A stretch of DNA of 16,410 bases from Pseudomonadota bacterium (GCA_021811005.1 JAJZPY010000044.1:1-16410), one strand, 5' to 3'. Counted from the stretch's first letter, positions 7,748-15,900 are shown. The notes: a model not told the origin generated them from the sequence alone. Numbers and translations: made by a program.

Positions 7748-8506
7748 ATGGCCAGGAGACCCAAGCGGGCCGATCGTGACAACAACGATCGGTGGCTGGT
7801 GTCGTACGCCGATTTCATCACCCTGCTGTTTGCTTTTTTTGTGGTGATGTACGCCATTTCCTCGGTCAATGAAGGCAAATACAAGGTGCTCAGCACTTCC
7901 ATCAATTCTGCCTTCAGCCGCATGGTGTTGCCCATCGAAGCCGACACCCGCAACATGGACCAGGATGAGTTGCTCAAGAACCTGGTGGATCGCCGAAATG
8001 CCCGCATCGCCAAGCAGCAGCTCAAGCAGCAGGAATACATGAAGAACCTGCTGGACGATCTCAACCGGGTGCTCGCCCCCCTGGTGAGCAAGGGGCAGGT
8101 CAGCGTGATCCAGAGCGGCCGCGGCATCGTCCTGGACCTCAACGTTCGGGCCCTGTTTCACGAGGGGGATGCCACGTTGCAGCCGAATGCCGTAAAAACC
8201 CTGTCGGAGGTGGCCCAGGTGCTTAAACCGGGGGATCTGGCCATCCAGGTGGAAGGGCACACGGACAATGTGCCCATCAGCACGGCGCAATACCCTTCCA
8301 ACTGGGAACTGTCCTCGGCACGGGCCAGCAGCGTGGTCCGGCTGTTCATCAAGGAAGGGGTGGACAGCAAGCGACTGACGGCAGCCGGAGTTGCGGACAA
8401 TCAGCCGCTGGTTGCCAATGACACGCCCGAGCATCGTGCCAAAAACCGAAGGGTTACGGTGACGATCCTGACCCCGCAGGTTGCAGCCGAGACCACTGAC
8501 CCCTGA
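7748..8506 (+). CDS. motD: Flagellar stator protein, MotB family (MotD type)
   Basis: This is the peptidoglycan-anchored stator subunit. From ATG 7748, one base after the motC stop, it is 252 residues; an earlier in-frame ATG at 7688 lies inside motC and is less plausible. A short basic N-terminus leads into the single membrane helix (about 15-38). The ion-carrying aspartate is D22 in SYADFITLLFAFFVVMY. A plug/linker region with a coiled-coil look (65-110) precedes an OmpA-like peptidoglycan-binding domain (about 125-240) with VEGHTDNVPI (168-177) and RAKNRRV (230-236). With motC it forms a complete stator placed directly behind fliA, an arrangement reminiscent of the Pseudomonas motCD locus but without the intervening che genes. 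Confidence 0.95.
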   Translation: MARRPKRADRDNNDRWLVSYADFITLLFAFFVVMYAISSVNEGKYKVLSTSINSAFSRMVLPIEADTRNMDQDELLKNLVDRRNARIAKQQLKQQEYMKNLLDDLNRVLAPLVSKGQVSVIQSGRGIVLDLNVRALFHEGDATLQPNAVKTLSEVAQVLKPGDLAIQVEGHTDNVPISTAQYPSNWELSSARASSVVRLFIKEGVDSKRLTAAGVADNQPLVANDTPEHRAKNRRVTVTILTPQVAAETTDP

Positions 8507-8520
8507 CTTGAAAGCAGTGT

Positions 8521-8973
8521 TTAGACGCGGCCCAGGTTGCGGGCGGCAAGGGACAGGCTCTGTTGTCCGTCGGGGCCGTAAAGACCGGCGCTGTGGCTTG
8601 CCTGATGCAGCACGTTCAGCGCCTGCTGGTTGTGGCGCAGCTTGATCTGGATGAGTTCGCCGTTGGTGCGGTTGAGTTGCTCGGCCCGTCCGGCCATCTG
8701 GCGGATGTCCGCCCACAGTTGCAGCGTGCGGTCACCGGTGGACGGGAGGGTGGCCGGACGCAATTTGCGGCGTTGTTCGGCCAGCCGGGTCAGGTGTTCC
8801 ACCTGGCGGGTTTTGCTGTCAGCCAGATCGAGCAGCGCCTCGGGGTGATCGGACAGCAGGGTGCGCTGCTCTTCTTCCAGCAGGGCGACAAAAGATTGCA
8901 GGGCCGCGTGTTCCGCGGTCAGGCAAGCCTCCCAGTCGTTCGGAATGGAAAAAGTGAGCGGCGAGGCAGACAT
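8521..8973 (-). CDS. flgN: Flagellar export chaperone FlgN
   Basis: FlgN is a cytoplasmic chaperone that delivers the hook-filament junction proteins FlgK and FlgL to the export gate. The 150-residue product is mostly helical, with the FlgN-family pattern: an N-terminal helix rich in LLEEEQRTLLS (31-41), a basic middle (DSKTRQVEHLTRLAEQRRKLR), and a C-terminal amphipathic helix around LNRTNGELIQIKLRHNQQAL. It follows flgM after three bases, the usual flgM-flgN pairing, and its 3' end faces motD with only 14 bases between. Recognition rests on context and helix pattern rather than catalytic residues. Confidence 0.88.
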   Translation of the reverse strand: MSASPLTFSIPNDWEACLTAEHAALQSFVALLEEEQRTLLSDHPEALLDLADSKTRQVEHLTRLAEQRRKLRPATLPSTGDRTLQLWADIRQMAGRAEQLNRTNGELIQIKLRHNQQALNVLHQASHSAGLYGPDGQQSLSLAARNLGRV

Positions 8974-8976
8974 CGA

Positions 8977-9303
8977 TCAGTGCGGGCGGGAATTGACGAG
9001 ATCGGTCACCGACGCGATCAGTTGATCGGCGACGGCTGACGCATTGACCTGGAAACGCCCTTCGCTGATGGCCTGCTTGATTTCAGCCACCTTGGCGGTA
9101 TTGACCACGGACGCGCCGGCCATGCTTTCGCTGATGCTCTGCAATTGGGCCGCGTTTTCACCGAGGTGCACGCTGGTGCTGCTGGGAGGTGGAGCACCGC
9201 CGGCGTCCGCACCCGATGTCGGTGCGCGCGTCGTCTGTGCTCGCCCCACCCCGTCCCGGATGGGACTGACAGGCGGAGTTTTGCCGGATTTTTCGACTTT
9301 CAC
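8977..9303 (-). CDS. flgM: Anti-sigma-28 factor FlgM
   Basis: FlgM binds FliA and keeps it off RNA polymerase until FlgM is exported through the finished hook. The 108-residue product has a disordered, Pro/Ser/Thr-rich N-terminal half and the conserved sigma-binding C-terminus. That region includes VNTAKVAEIKQAISEGRFQV (67-86) and the ADQLI helix (92-96). The start codon is GTG at 9301-9303, preceded by a good Shine-Dalgarno (AGGAG, six or seven bases away). The gene has its own sigma-28 promoter, giving the classical loop in which FliA drives synthesis of its own inhibitor. flgN follows immediately. Confidence 0.93.
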   Translation of the reverse strand: MKVEKSGKTPPVSPIRDGVGRAQTTRAPTSGADAGGAPPPSSTSVHLGENAAQLQSISESMAGASVVNTAKVAEIKQAISEGRFQVNASAVADQLIASVTDLVNSRPH

Positions 9304-9336
9304 AGAAGTCTCCTGATAACTAGCCTTATAGCCTCT

Positions 9337-9363
9337 GTTTCGGCAGGCTCCGTCAAAACTTTA
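9337..9363 (-). promoter_or_regulatory. Sigma-28 promoter of flgM-flgN
   Basis: On the minus strand TAAAGTTT (9356-9363) is followed after 11 bases by GCCGAAAC (9337-9344). The -35 is perfect and the -10 matches six of eight consensus positions. Transcription would start near 9330, giving a 5' leader of about 27 bases before the GTG start of flgM. Confidence 0.8.
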
Positions 9364-9382
9364 GGGGGTTTCGGCAATCATT

Positions 9383-9413
9383 GTACGCCCAATTCCGGGG
9401 GGCGTACGTTTTT
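9383..9413 (+). terminator. Rho-independent terminator, plus-strand orientation
   Basis: GTACGCCC (9383-9390) and GGGCGTAC (9400-9407) form a perfect 8-bp stem with a 9-base loop, followed by five T (9409-9413). There is no T tract in the minus direction. It therefore points rightward, although the genes immediately to its left (flgM, flgN) are on the minus strand. The nearest plus-strand gene upstream is motD, ending at 8506. It may stop read-through of the long flagellar transcript before the parA gene. Confidence 0.7.
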
Positions 9414-9429
9414 CTGGCCGGGCTAACAG

Positions 9430-9471
9430 GGGGAAAAAGCCTTCATTTCAACGGATTGTCGGGTTTTCCCC
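9430..9471. repeat. Inverted repeat upstream of parA-like gene
   Basis: GGGGAAAA (9430-9437) and TTTTCCCC (9464-9471) are perfect 8-bp inverted repeats 26 bases apart, ending two bases before a TTGACA. This could be an operator for the three-gene set that follows, but it is short and could be chance. Confidence 0.3.
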
Positions 9472-9472
9472 T

Positions 9473-9500
9473 TTGACATAATGACCCGTGTGCCAATGTT
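9473..9500 (+). promoter_or_regulatory. Possible sigma-70 promoter of the parA-like gene set
   Basis: TTGACA at 9473-9478 is a perfect -35 hexamer. The best -10 at a 16-base spacing is AATGTT (9495-9500), only three of six matches, so activity would be weak or activator-dependent. No sigma-28 motif was found for this gene set. Confidence 0.3.
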
Positions 9501-9525
9501 TTCATGAAGATAGGGCGTTTCAGGA

Positions 9526-10305
9526 ATGGCGATTATCGCGGTATTCAACCAGAAAGGGGGGGTCGGAAAAACCACGACGTGTCTCAATCTGGCTGCAGCG
9601 CTGACCCGGGAAAAGCGTCCACCCATCGCGCTGGATCTTGACCCTCAGGCTCACCTGAGCCTGGCCTGCCGCATCCGGGATGGGGCGCTGGGTACCGGCA
9701 TGGTGGCTTTTTTCAAGGACAAGACGCCTTTGTCCCAACTGCTGCGGGACACCCCTTTGGGCTGGAAAATCGTGCCCTCTTCCCTTGAGCTGTCCAAGGT
9801 GGATGCCCTGTACGGCGGCGATGCCAAGGCGGCCACGCTGCTGCGGCAGGGGTTGAATCCGGATCTGACGGCGCGCGGAGCCCCCATTCTCATCGATTGC
9901 TGTCCCATGCTGGGCGTGCTCACCCTCAATGCATTGCTGGCGTCCGACCGGGTCCTGATCCCGGTTTCCGCGGACTACCTGTCGCTGGAAGGGGTGCACA
10001 AGCTGGATGGCGCCTTGCGCGTGCTAGAAAAAAAGCTGGGCCGGATTTACCGGCAGCGCATCGTGGTGACCCGTTTTGACCCGCGCCGCAAGCTCTCTTA
10101 TGAAATTTTCGAGAAGCTGAAAGAACGCTACGGCGCGCGCGTGTGCAATACGCGCATCAGCGAGAACGCGGCCCTGGCTACCAGCCCCATGCATGGGCAG
10201 GACGTGTTCAGTTACGCCGAGCAGAGCGCCGGTGCAGCCGACTACAAGGCGCTGGCCGGGGAACTGCTGGCCAGCGGATTTTTCGAACCCGGCGTGGCCC
10301 ACTAG
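9526..10305 (+). CDS. ParA/MinD-family ATPase
   Basis: This 259-residue protein is a complete ParA-type P-loop ATPase. It opens with NQKGGVGKTT (residues 8-17), the deviant Walker A with both the signature lysine (K10) and the P-loop lysine (K15). The LDLDPQAH strand (37-44) and LIDCC (Walker B aspartate, about residues 122-126) follow. Such proteins form ATP-dependent dimers that position chromosomes, plasmids, chemoreceptor arrays or other cargo. There is no parB-like gene and no N-terminal helix-turn-helix, so an orphan, cargo-positioning type is more likely than a plasmid partition protein. It lies between flgM and the flagellin gene, 37 bases ahead of a tail-anchored coiled-coil gene. 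Because the FlhG of this locus has lost its ATP-binding lysines, a role in flagellar or chemotaxis placement is attractive but inferred. Confidence 0.92.
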   Translation: MAIIAVFNQKGGVGKTTTCLNLAAALTREKRPPIALDLDPQAHLSLACRIRDGALGTGMVAFFKDKTPLSQLLRDTPLGWKIVPSSLELSKVDALYGGDAKAATLLRQGLNPDLTARGAPILIDCCPMLGVLTLNALLASDRVLIPVSADYLSLEGVHKLDGALRVLEKKLGRIYRQRIVVTRFDPRRKLSYEIFEKLKERYGARVCNTRISENAALATSPMHGQDVFSYAEQSAGAADYKALAGELLASGFFEPGVAH

Positions 10306-10342
10306 GGTGCGCGCCCCACAGATCCATCGCGGGAGGTAAACC

Positions 10343-11080
10343 ATGTCTGCACAGAGCGGTGTTTATCGGTTCAATGCCTTGGCGGAAGACTACCCCGACG
10401 AGGTGGAAAGCATCCGCCAGGCGCGAGCGCGCCTGGAAGCCGAAACGGAAGCACAGCTTGCACAGCAGGCGCGCTTGCGCGCCGAAGCCCAGTTACGGGC
10501 GGTTGCACCCAGCGAGCTGCTGCAGTCACGGGAGCAGGACCTGGGGCGCCTGGAGCGCGAACACCTGCGCGCGGAAAACCAGGCCATTGCCGCGGTGGAG
10601 CGGCGCATGGAAGCCGAGCTGCGCGCCATCGAGGCCGACAACGAACGCATGCTGCTGGAAGCGCGCGCCGAAGAGGCCGCCGAAGCCCGTTGCCAAGCCA
10701 CAGAAGAAGCGCTGGCTGCTGCCCGCGCCCGCATTGACGAGGAAGTCCGGGTTACCGTGACGGCGCGCCAGCGCGGCGAAGCCGAAGCCCGCGCGCGGGA
10801 GGCCGCCGAAACCCGGCGTGCGGCCCAGGCAGCCCTGGTGCAGAAGTTTCAGCAGCAGGAGGCGCTCGAGCAAGCCATGACGGCCAGCCAGTTGCAGGCC
10901 TTGCAGGCGGTGCAGGAAACGGTCACCTTGATGGAATTGCATCAGGCGGTGCGCCGCGACCGCCGCCGCAATCGCCTGCTGGCCCTGACCCTTGCCGCAT
11001 CCTGGGCAGGCTTTGCCGGATTTATGGCCTGGGGCGACCCGGTCTTGCTGCGTTCCCTGAAAACGATCCTGTTACCGTAA
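10343..11080 (+). CDS. Unrecognised tail-anchored coiled-coil protein
   Basis: I do not recognise a named family. The 245-residue product has a short N-terminal head (1-18, containing VYRFNALAEDYPDE) and a long charged Ala/Glu/Arg-rich helix very likely to be a coiled coil (about 19-200). A basic patch (RRDRRRNR, 204-211) is followed by one membrane segment (about 212-230) and a tail of about 15 residues. There is no signal peptide, so the coiled coil should face the cytoplasm and the C-terminus anchor it in the inner membrane. The start is supported by a strong Shine-Dalgarno (GGGAGGT) seven bases upstream. With parA 37 bases upstream and a diguanylate cyclase 24 bases downstream it looks co-transcribed. 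It could be a membrane receptor or scaffold for the ParA-like protein. Low-complexity composition makes homology searches unreliable. Confidence 0.85.
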   Translation: MSAQSGVYRFNALAEDYPDEVESIRQARARLEAETEAQLAQQARLRAEAQLRAVAPSELLQSREQDLGRLEREHLRAENQAIAAVERRMEAELRAIEADNERMLLEARAEEAAEARCQATEEALAAARARIDEEVRVTVTARQRGEAEARAREAAETRRAAQAALVQKFQQQEALEQAMTASQLQALQAVQETVTLMELHQAVRRDRRRNRLLALTLAASWAGFAGFMAWGDPVLLRSLKTILLP

Positions 11081-11104
11081 CCCCTGAACTCAAAAAAATA
11101 ACAC

Positions 11105-12826
11105 ATGGTTTCTCCCAGTACCCCTGCCGAAATTGCCAGCAAGACCCTGAAAACCCTGGTGGCGCGCAAGCTCGCACCCACCCCGGAAAACTACGCGCGC
11201 ATTTACGCGGAAGTGAGCGGCAAGCCCCAGGATGCGCCCGTGGCAGAACAGCCCCAGGAAGCGGCCGCTCCGGCGCGCCCGGCCTTGGCCTGGTCGGCCT
11301 TGATCCGCGACTTGCTGCGGCAACTGGAAGCCCATCACAAGGGCATCACGCTGTCGCGCAAGAAAGATGGCCTGGACGTGGTGCTGACCAAATTTTCCGG
11401 AAACCCGGAAGCGCTCTACGAGAAGCTGCACAGCCTGTTGCGGTCCTGGGGCAGTGCCGGTGTGCCTGCGGCCACCACCCAGACTTCCGCCGAAGCGGCC
11501 GGTGCGGCGCGCGAGCCGGAGCTGGGCAATGTGGCCCAGGCCGCGGCCACGGCAGCGACCCAAGCCGTCCCGGCGCCGGCAGGCGCCCCAGCCGGCGCGC
11601 AGCAACCGGCTCCTGCAGCGGCACCCGCCGATCAGGAAATGATGGGGAACCTGAAGGAGCTGCTGGCCCAGAGCCTGGAAAGCGGGCAGTCATTGCAGCA
11701 GGACCTGGGGCAGGAAATCCGCGAACTGGCGCAACAGGTGCGAACCGTCGGCGACCAGGTGAAATTGATGGAGCTGGCCAAAAAGCTGCGCCACTTCTGG
11801 GTCAAGCTGGAACTGCGCGGCGGGGACAAGGCCAAGATCCAGGAAGGCCTGCTGCGACTGTTGCGCCTGCTGGTGGAAAACGTGGGTGAACTGGTGGCAG
11901 ACGACAAATGGCTGCATGGCCAGATTACGGTGCTGCAGGACATCATTGCGCAGCCGCTGGACAAGCGCAGTATCACGGAGGCCGAACGCAACCTGCGCGA
12001 CGCGCTGATCAAGCAAAGCACGCTCAAGAAAAGCCTGGCCGACGCCAAGGCCACCCTCAAGAGCCTGATGACCACGTTCATCGACCGCATGGGCGAGCTC
12101 ACGGAAAGCACCGGCGAATACCACGCCAAAATGGAAGCCTACAACCTGAAGATCGGCCAGGCGGACAACCTGACCGAACTGGGCCATATCCTGGAAGACA
12201 TCATGCAGGACACGCGCGTGATCCAGGCCAGCGCCCTGCGTTCCCACGAAGAACTGGTGGAGGCCAGGCGCCAGGCGGACGACGCGGAACACCGCATCCG
12301 CCGGCTGGAAGAAGAGCTGGAACAGGTGAGCGAACTGGTGCGTGCCGACCAGCTCACGGGTACGCTCAATCGCCGCGGGCTGGACGAAATGCTGGAGCGG
12401 GAAACGGCGCGCGCGGACCGCAGCAAGGATTCCCTGAGCGTGGTGCTGCTCGACATCGACAACTTCAAGCTGCTCAACGACACGATGGGCCATCAGGCGG
12501 GTGACCAGGCCCTGATGCACGTATCCGACGTCATCCGGGAATCCCTCCGTCCTTCGGATTCCGTGGCCCGCTATGGGGGGGAGGAATTCCTGGTGGTGCT
12601 GCCGGGGAGCGGCGTCAACGAGGCGGCGGAAACCATCGGCCGCCTGCAGCGGCTGCTCACCAAAAAACTCTTCGTTTACAACGGGGAACCGCTGTTGATC
12701 ACGTTCAGTGCCGGGGTGGCGGCCAGGTTGCCTGGTGAGGTCGTGGACGAGGTCATCGAGCGGGCGGACCAGGCCATGTACAAGGCCAAGGCTGCGGGAA
12801 AAAACCGCGTGGTGAAGGCGGAATAA
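11105..12826 (+). CDS. Diguanylate cyclase (GGDEF) with long helical N-terminal half
   Basis: This enzyme makes c-di-GMP from two GTP, a signal that usually slows motility and favours attachment. The 573-residue protein has no membrane segment. It opens with a conserved-looking helical module (IASKTLKTLVARKLAPTPEN, 10-29), then an Ala/Pro-rich linker (about 118-178), a long helical and coiled region (180-412) and a C-terminal GGDEF domain (about 413-573). The active loop is GGEEF (491-495). The product-inhibition site RxxD (RPSD, 482-485) sits exactly five residues before it, so catalysis and feedback inhibition both look intact. DNFKLLND (452-459) is the metal/substrate strand. No Shine-Dalgarno precedes the ATG; the leader is A-rich. 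It follows the coiled-coil gene closely and precedes the flagellin promoter, which suggests c-di-GMP control of the flagellum (inference). Confidence 0.95.
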   Translation: MVSPSTPAEIASKTLKTLVARKLAPTPENYARIYAEVSGKPQDAPVAEQPQEAAAPARPALAWSALIRDLLRQLEAHHKGITLSRKKDGLDVVLTKFSGNPEALYEKLHSLLRSWGSAGVPAATTQTSAEAAGAAREPELGNVAQAAATAATQAVPAPAGAPAGAQQPAPAAAPADQEMMGNLKELLAQSLESGQSLQQDLGQEIRELAQQVRTVGDQVKLMELAKKLRHFWVKLELRGGDKAKIQEGLLRLLRLLVENVGELVADDKWLHGQITVLQDIIAQPLDKRSITEAERNLRDALIKQSTLKKSLADAKATLKSLMTTFIDRMGELTESTGEYHAKMEAYNLKIGQADNLTELGHILEDIMQDTRVIQASALRSHEELVEARRQADDAEHRIRRLEEELEQVSELVRADQLTGTLNRRGLDEMLERETARADRSKDSLSVVLLDIDNFKLLNDTMGHQAGDQALMHVSDVIRESLRPSDSVARYGGEEFLVVLPGSGVNEAAETIGRLQRLLTKKLFVYNGEPLLITFSAGVAARLPGEVVDEVIERADQAMYKAKAAGKNRVVKAE

Positions 12827-12872
12827 GCCGTTGTGGCGGGCTCCGTTTTTCAGGTCGTTGCAAATTTCGCGC

Positions 12873-12899
12873 TAAAGTTTCCCATGGTGCTTCCGATAA
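12873..12899 (+). promoter_or_regulatory. Sigma-28 promoter of the flagellin gene
   Basis: TAAAGTTT (12873-12880) and TCCGATAA (12892-12899) are separated by exactly 11 bases. The -35 is perfect and the -10 matches seven of eight consensus positions. Transcription should start near 12906, giving a leader of about 90 bases. That leader contains a small GC hairpin (GCGGC 12949-12953, GCCGC 12960-12964) and a strong Shine-Dalgarno (AAGGAG, 12980-12985). Confidence 0.92.
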
Positions 12900-12994
12900 C
12901 TGGACCAAAGGGTTGCTCATCCAGGGTGATCCAAAAGCCACAGGCCGTGCGGCAAATGCGCCGCGCGAGGTCCGTTTAAAAGGAGCAGCTCACC

Positions 12995-15900
12995 ATGGCA
13001 ATGTATATCAATACCAACATCGCATCGCTCAACGCACAGGCCAACCTGGCCAATTCGCAGAGCACCCTGGCGACCGACATTCAGCGCCTGTCCTCCGGTC
13101 TGCGCATCAACAGCGCGGCGGACGACGCGGCGGGCATGGCCATTGCCACTCGCATGGGAAGCCAGATTGCCGGGCAAAACCAGGCGATCCGCAACGCCAA
13201 CGACGGTATTTCGCTGTCCCAGACGGCGCAGGGTGCCATGCAGTCCATCGTGCAAAACTTGCAGGCCATGCGTAGCCTGGCCGTGCAGGCTGCCAACGCC
13301 ACCTATTCCGCATCTGACCGCGCGTCCATGAACGCCGAAGTGGTGCAGCTCAAAAATGAAATTGACCGCGTGGCGGCATCGACCACATTCAACGGTGTGA
13401 ACCTGCTGGACGGCTCGTTCACAGCCAAAAACTTCCAGGTGGGCGCCAACAACACCTCCAACGACGTGATTCAGGTGGCTGCCATCAGCAGCATGAAAAC
13501 CACCAGCCTGCTGAGCGATTCCTCTGCAGTGAGCGGCACGGCAACAACGGCCGCACTCAACGCCGGTGACCTGACCTTGAACGGCTTCCAGGTGGGCGCT
13601 TCGCAGAACTTTGCCGGCCCCGGGCAGACGTCTGACAGCGCATTTTCCATTGCGCAGGCCATCAACGGAATCTCCTCCAGTTCCGGTGTGAACGCCGTGG
13701 CCAATGCCACCACCCTGACCGGCACCGGTCCCACCACGTTTACCGCGGTGGCTGCCAATACTTTCAGCATCAACGGCTACAACGTGGGTGCCATTGCAGC
13801 AGGTTCCAACGCCGCGGGCCAAGGCGCCAACGCTGCAGCGGCCATCAATGCGATCACGTCGCAGACCGGTGTGACGGCCACCTCCGATGCGGTGACAGGA
13901 GCCCTGACCCTGACTGCCACTGACGGCCGCAACATCAACGTCGGCATGAACGGCACGGCAACCACGCTGGCCACTTCGTATACCAGCGTCACGGCACTGG
14001 CCGGGCAACTGGGGCTTTCCGCCACCCAGATTGGTACGCAGGCCCTGACAGCCAATGCCGGAACCATCGATAGTGCCAGCAACAACGTGGCTGCTGCGGC
14101 TAGTGGTACGCTCGTTGCCGGTTCCGCGGTTTCATCCACGGCATCCGGCAATATTGCCGCAGGTACCCTGTTTGCCAATGGTGTCGACGTTGGCCCCGTT
14201 CAGTTGGCTAACGCCACTGTTGCGGCAGCTGCCTCTTCCACCTTGGCATCTGCCGGGACTTTTACAGTGGCCAGTGGCCAGATGGGCGTACTGAACGATT
14301 TGACAGTGCAGGTTGCTGGTGGAACCTTGCAGAATGTGGGTTCGGTAACATTGACTGGGAATGCCACCACGGATGCGACTGCGCTTGCTGCTGCCATTAA
14401 CACAGCGGTGGCCGCCAGCTTGACTGGTTCCAGTGCAGCTGCATCAGGTTCAACCATTACGTATACAGGAGCCAGCGCGGCTGCAGTGACTTTTGGCTTG
14501 AAAGCAGGTGCCAGCAATATCAGTGCTGCCCAGGCTACTGCCAATGTCAGCCAACTGACCTCGCTGACAGGTTTGGCGGCGACATATTTTGGTAAACAGG
14601 CTTATGGCGGGCTGGCAGGAAATGCTGCAGCAGTCGCTACGGCCATTAACACTGCATTGGCCAATGCAACTGGCGGTGCGGCAGTCAACGGCACTGCTGC
14701 GGCCAACGCGTCAGGAGTTGTGACCGTCACAGCTGGAACTTCGGCGGCAGCGCTGACTTTGGCCAGTGGGCAGGCCGCATCTGCAGTCAGTACCGCCACA
14801 GGCTTCAGCGCAGCGCAGCTTGGTATCCAGGTTACTGCAACCACTGCCCCCCAAGCCACGGCTGGAACCATTGCGGCAGGAACGTTTCTGGCCAACGGGC
14901 AGTCTGTGGGGGCCATAACCCTGAACGCAGCCACTACAGCCACCGCTGCTACCAACAATGTAGCCAATGGGGCGACATTCACTGTCGCGGCAGGTTCTGC
15001 ACAAAATATTTCCGATTTGACAGTGACGCTGGGAAGCGGAACCGCTGTGGCGCTGGGCAACATTCATCTGACCGGGACTGCCGCGACAGATGCGGTGACG
15101 ATTGCCTCCGCCATCAACTCGGCTTTGAGCTTGACTGGTGCCAGTCAGCTGTGGGCCAACGGTACGAACGGAGTCATTACCAACAATTCCGGCCAATCCA
15201 TCACTTTTGGCCTTGGTGGTACTTCGCAGAATTCCACGACGGCAGCAGCCGACCTGACCCAGGCTTCGACCGCGCTTGGATTGGGCAGCACTTACTTCGG
15301 TACCCGTGCTTCCGGCGGCGCCGTGGGTAATGGTATCGCCATCGCAGCAGCCATTTCCACAGCCTTAGCTGCAGCTACTGGTGGTGCCGCTGTCAATGGC
15401 CTGGCTGTTGCCAATGCAACGACAGGGGTGGTGAGCGTCATTTCCGGCACGTCCCAGACGGCGCTGACCATGCCGACCACACTCAATGCAGCTCAGTTGA
15501 TGTCGGCCGAAGGGGCGCTGTCCGCCCAGACCGGCTTCAGCACAGCGCAACTGGGTGGCAATGCGGCTTCAGCGGCAACAGCGGCAGCTACACGCGGTAC
15601 CGTCTCCCTCACCAGTTCGAGTGCATCTGGCATCAACATCGGGGGCAATGCCGCAGCCAGCGCCGGCTTTACACTGGGTGCCACAGTGGCCACAGCCACT
15701 TCCGCGGTGAGCAGCGTGGACGTGTCAACCCAAACCAATGCCAGCAACGCGATTGCCGCCCTCGATGGGGCCATCAACACGGTGAACACGGCCATGGGTC
15801 TGATGGGCGCGGTTCAAAACCGCTTCCAGTCGGTGGTGACCAACCTGCAAACCGGGGTGCAGAACCTGACCGCTGCGCAAAGCCGAATCCAGGATACGGA

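Noticed and set aside
8563..9039. Plus-strand ORF of 158 codons over flgN
   Set aside because: Shadow frame of flgN/flgM; the minus-strand genes have the family patterns, promoter and Shine-Dalgarno.
9526..10305. Plasmid or mobile-element partition system (parA)
   Set aside because: No parB-like gene, parS-like repeats, replication gene, integrase or terminal repeats nearby; the gene is embedded among flagellar genes.
12917..14008. Minus-strand ORF of 363 codons opposite the flagellin start
   Set aside because: Gly/His/Cys-rich shadow of the repetitive flagellin coding sequence; it also crosses the flagellin leader.
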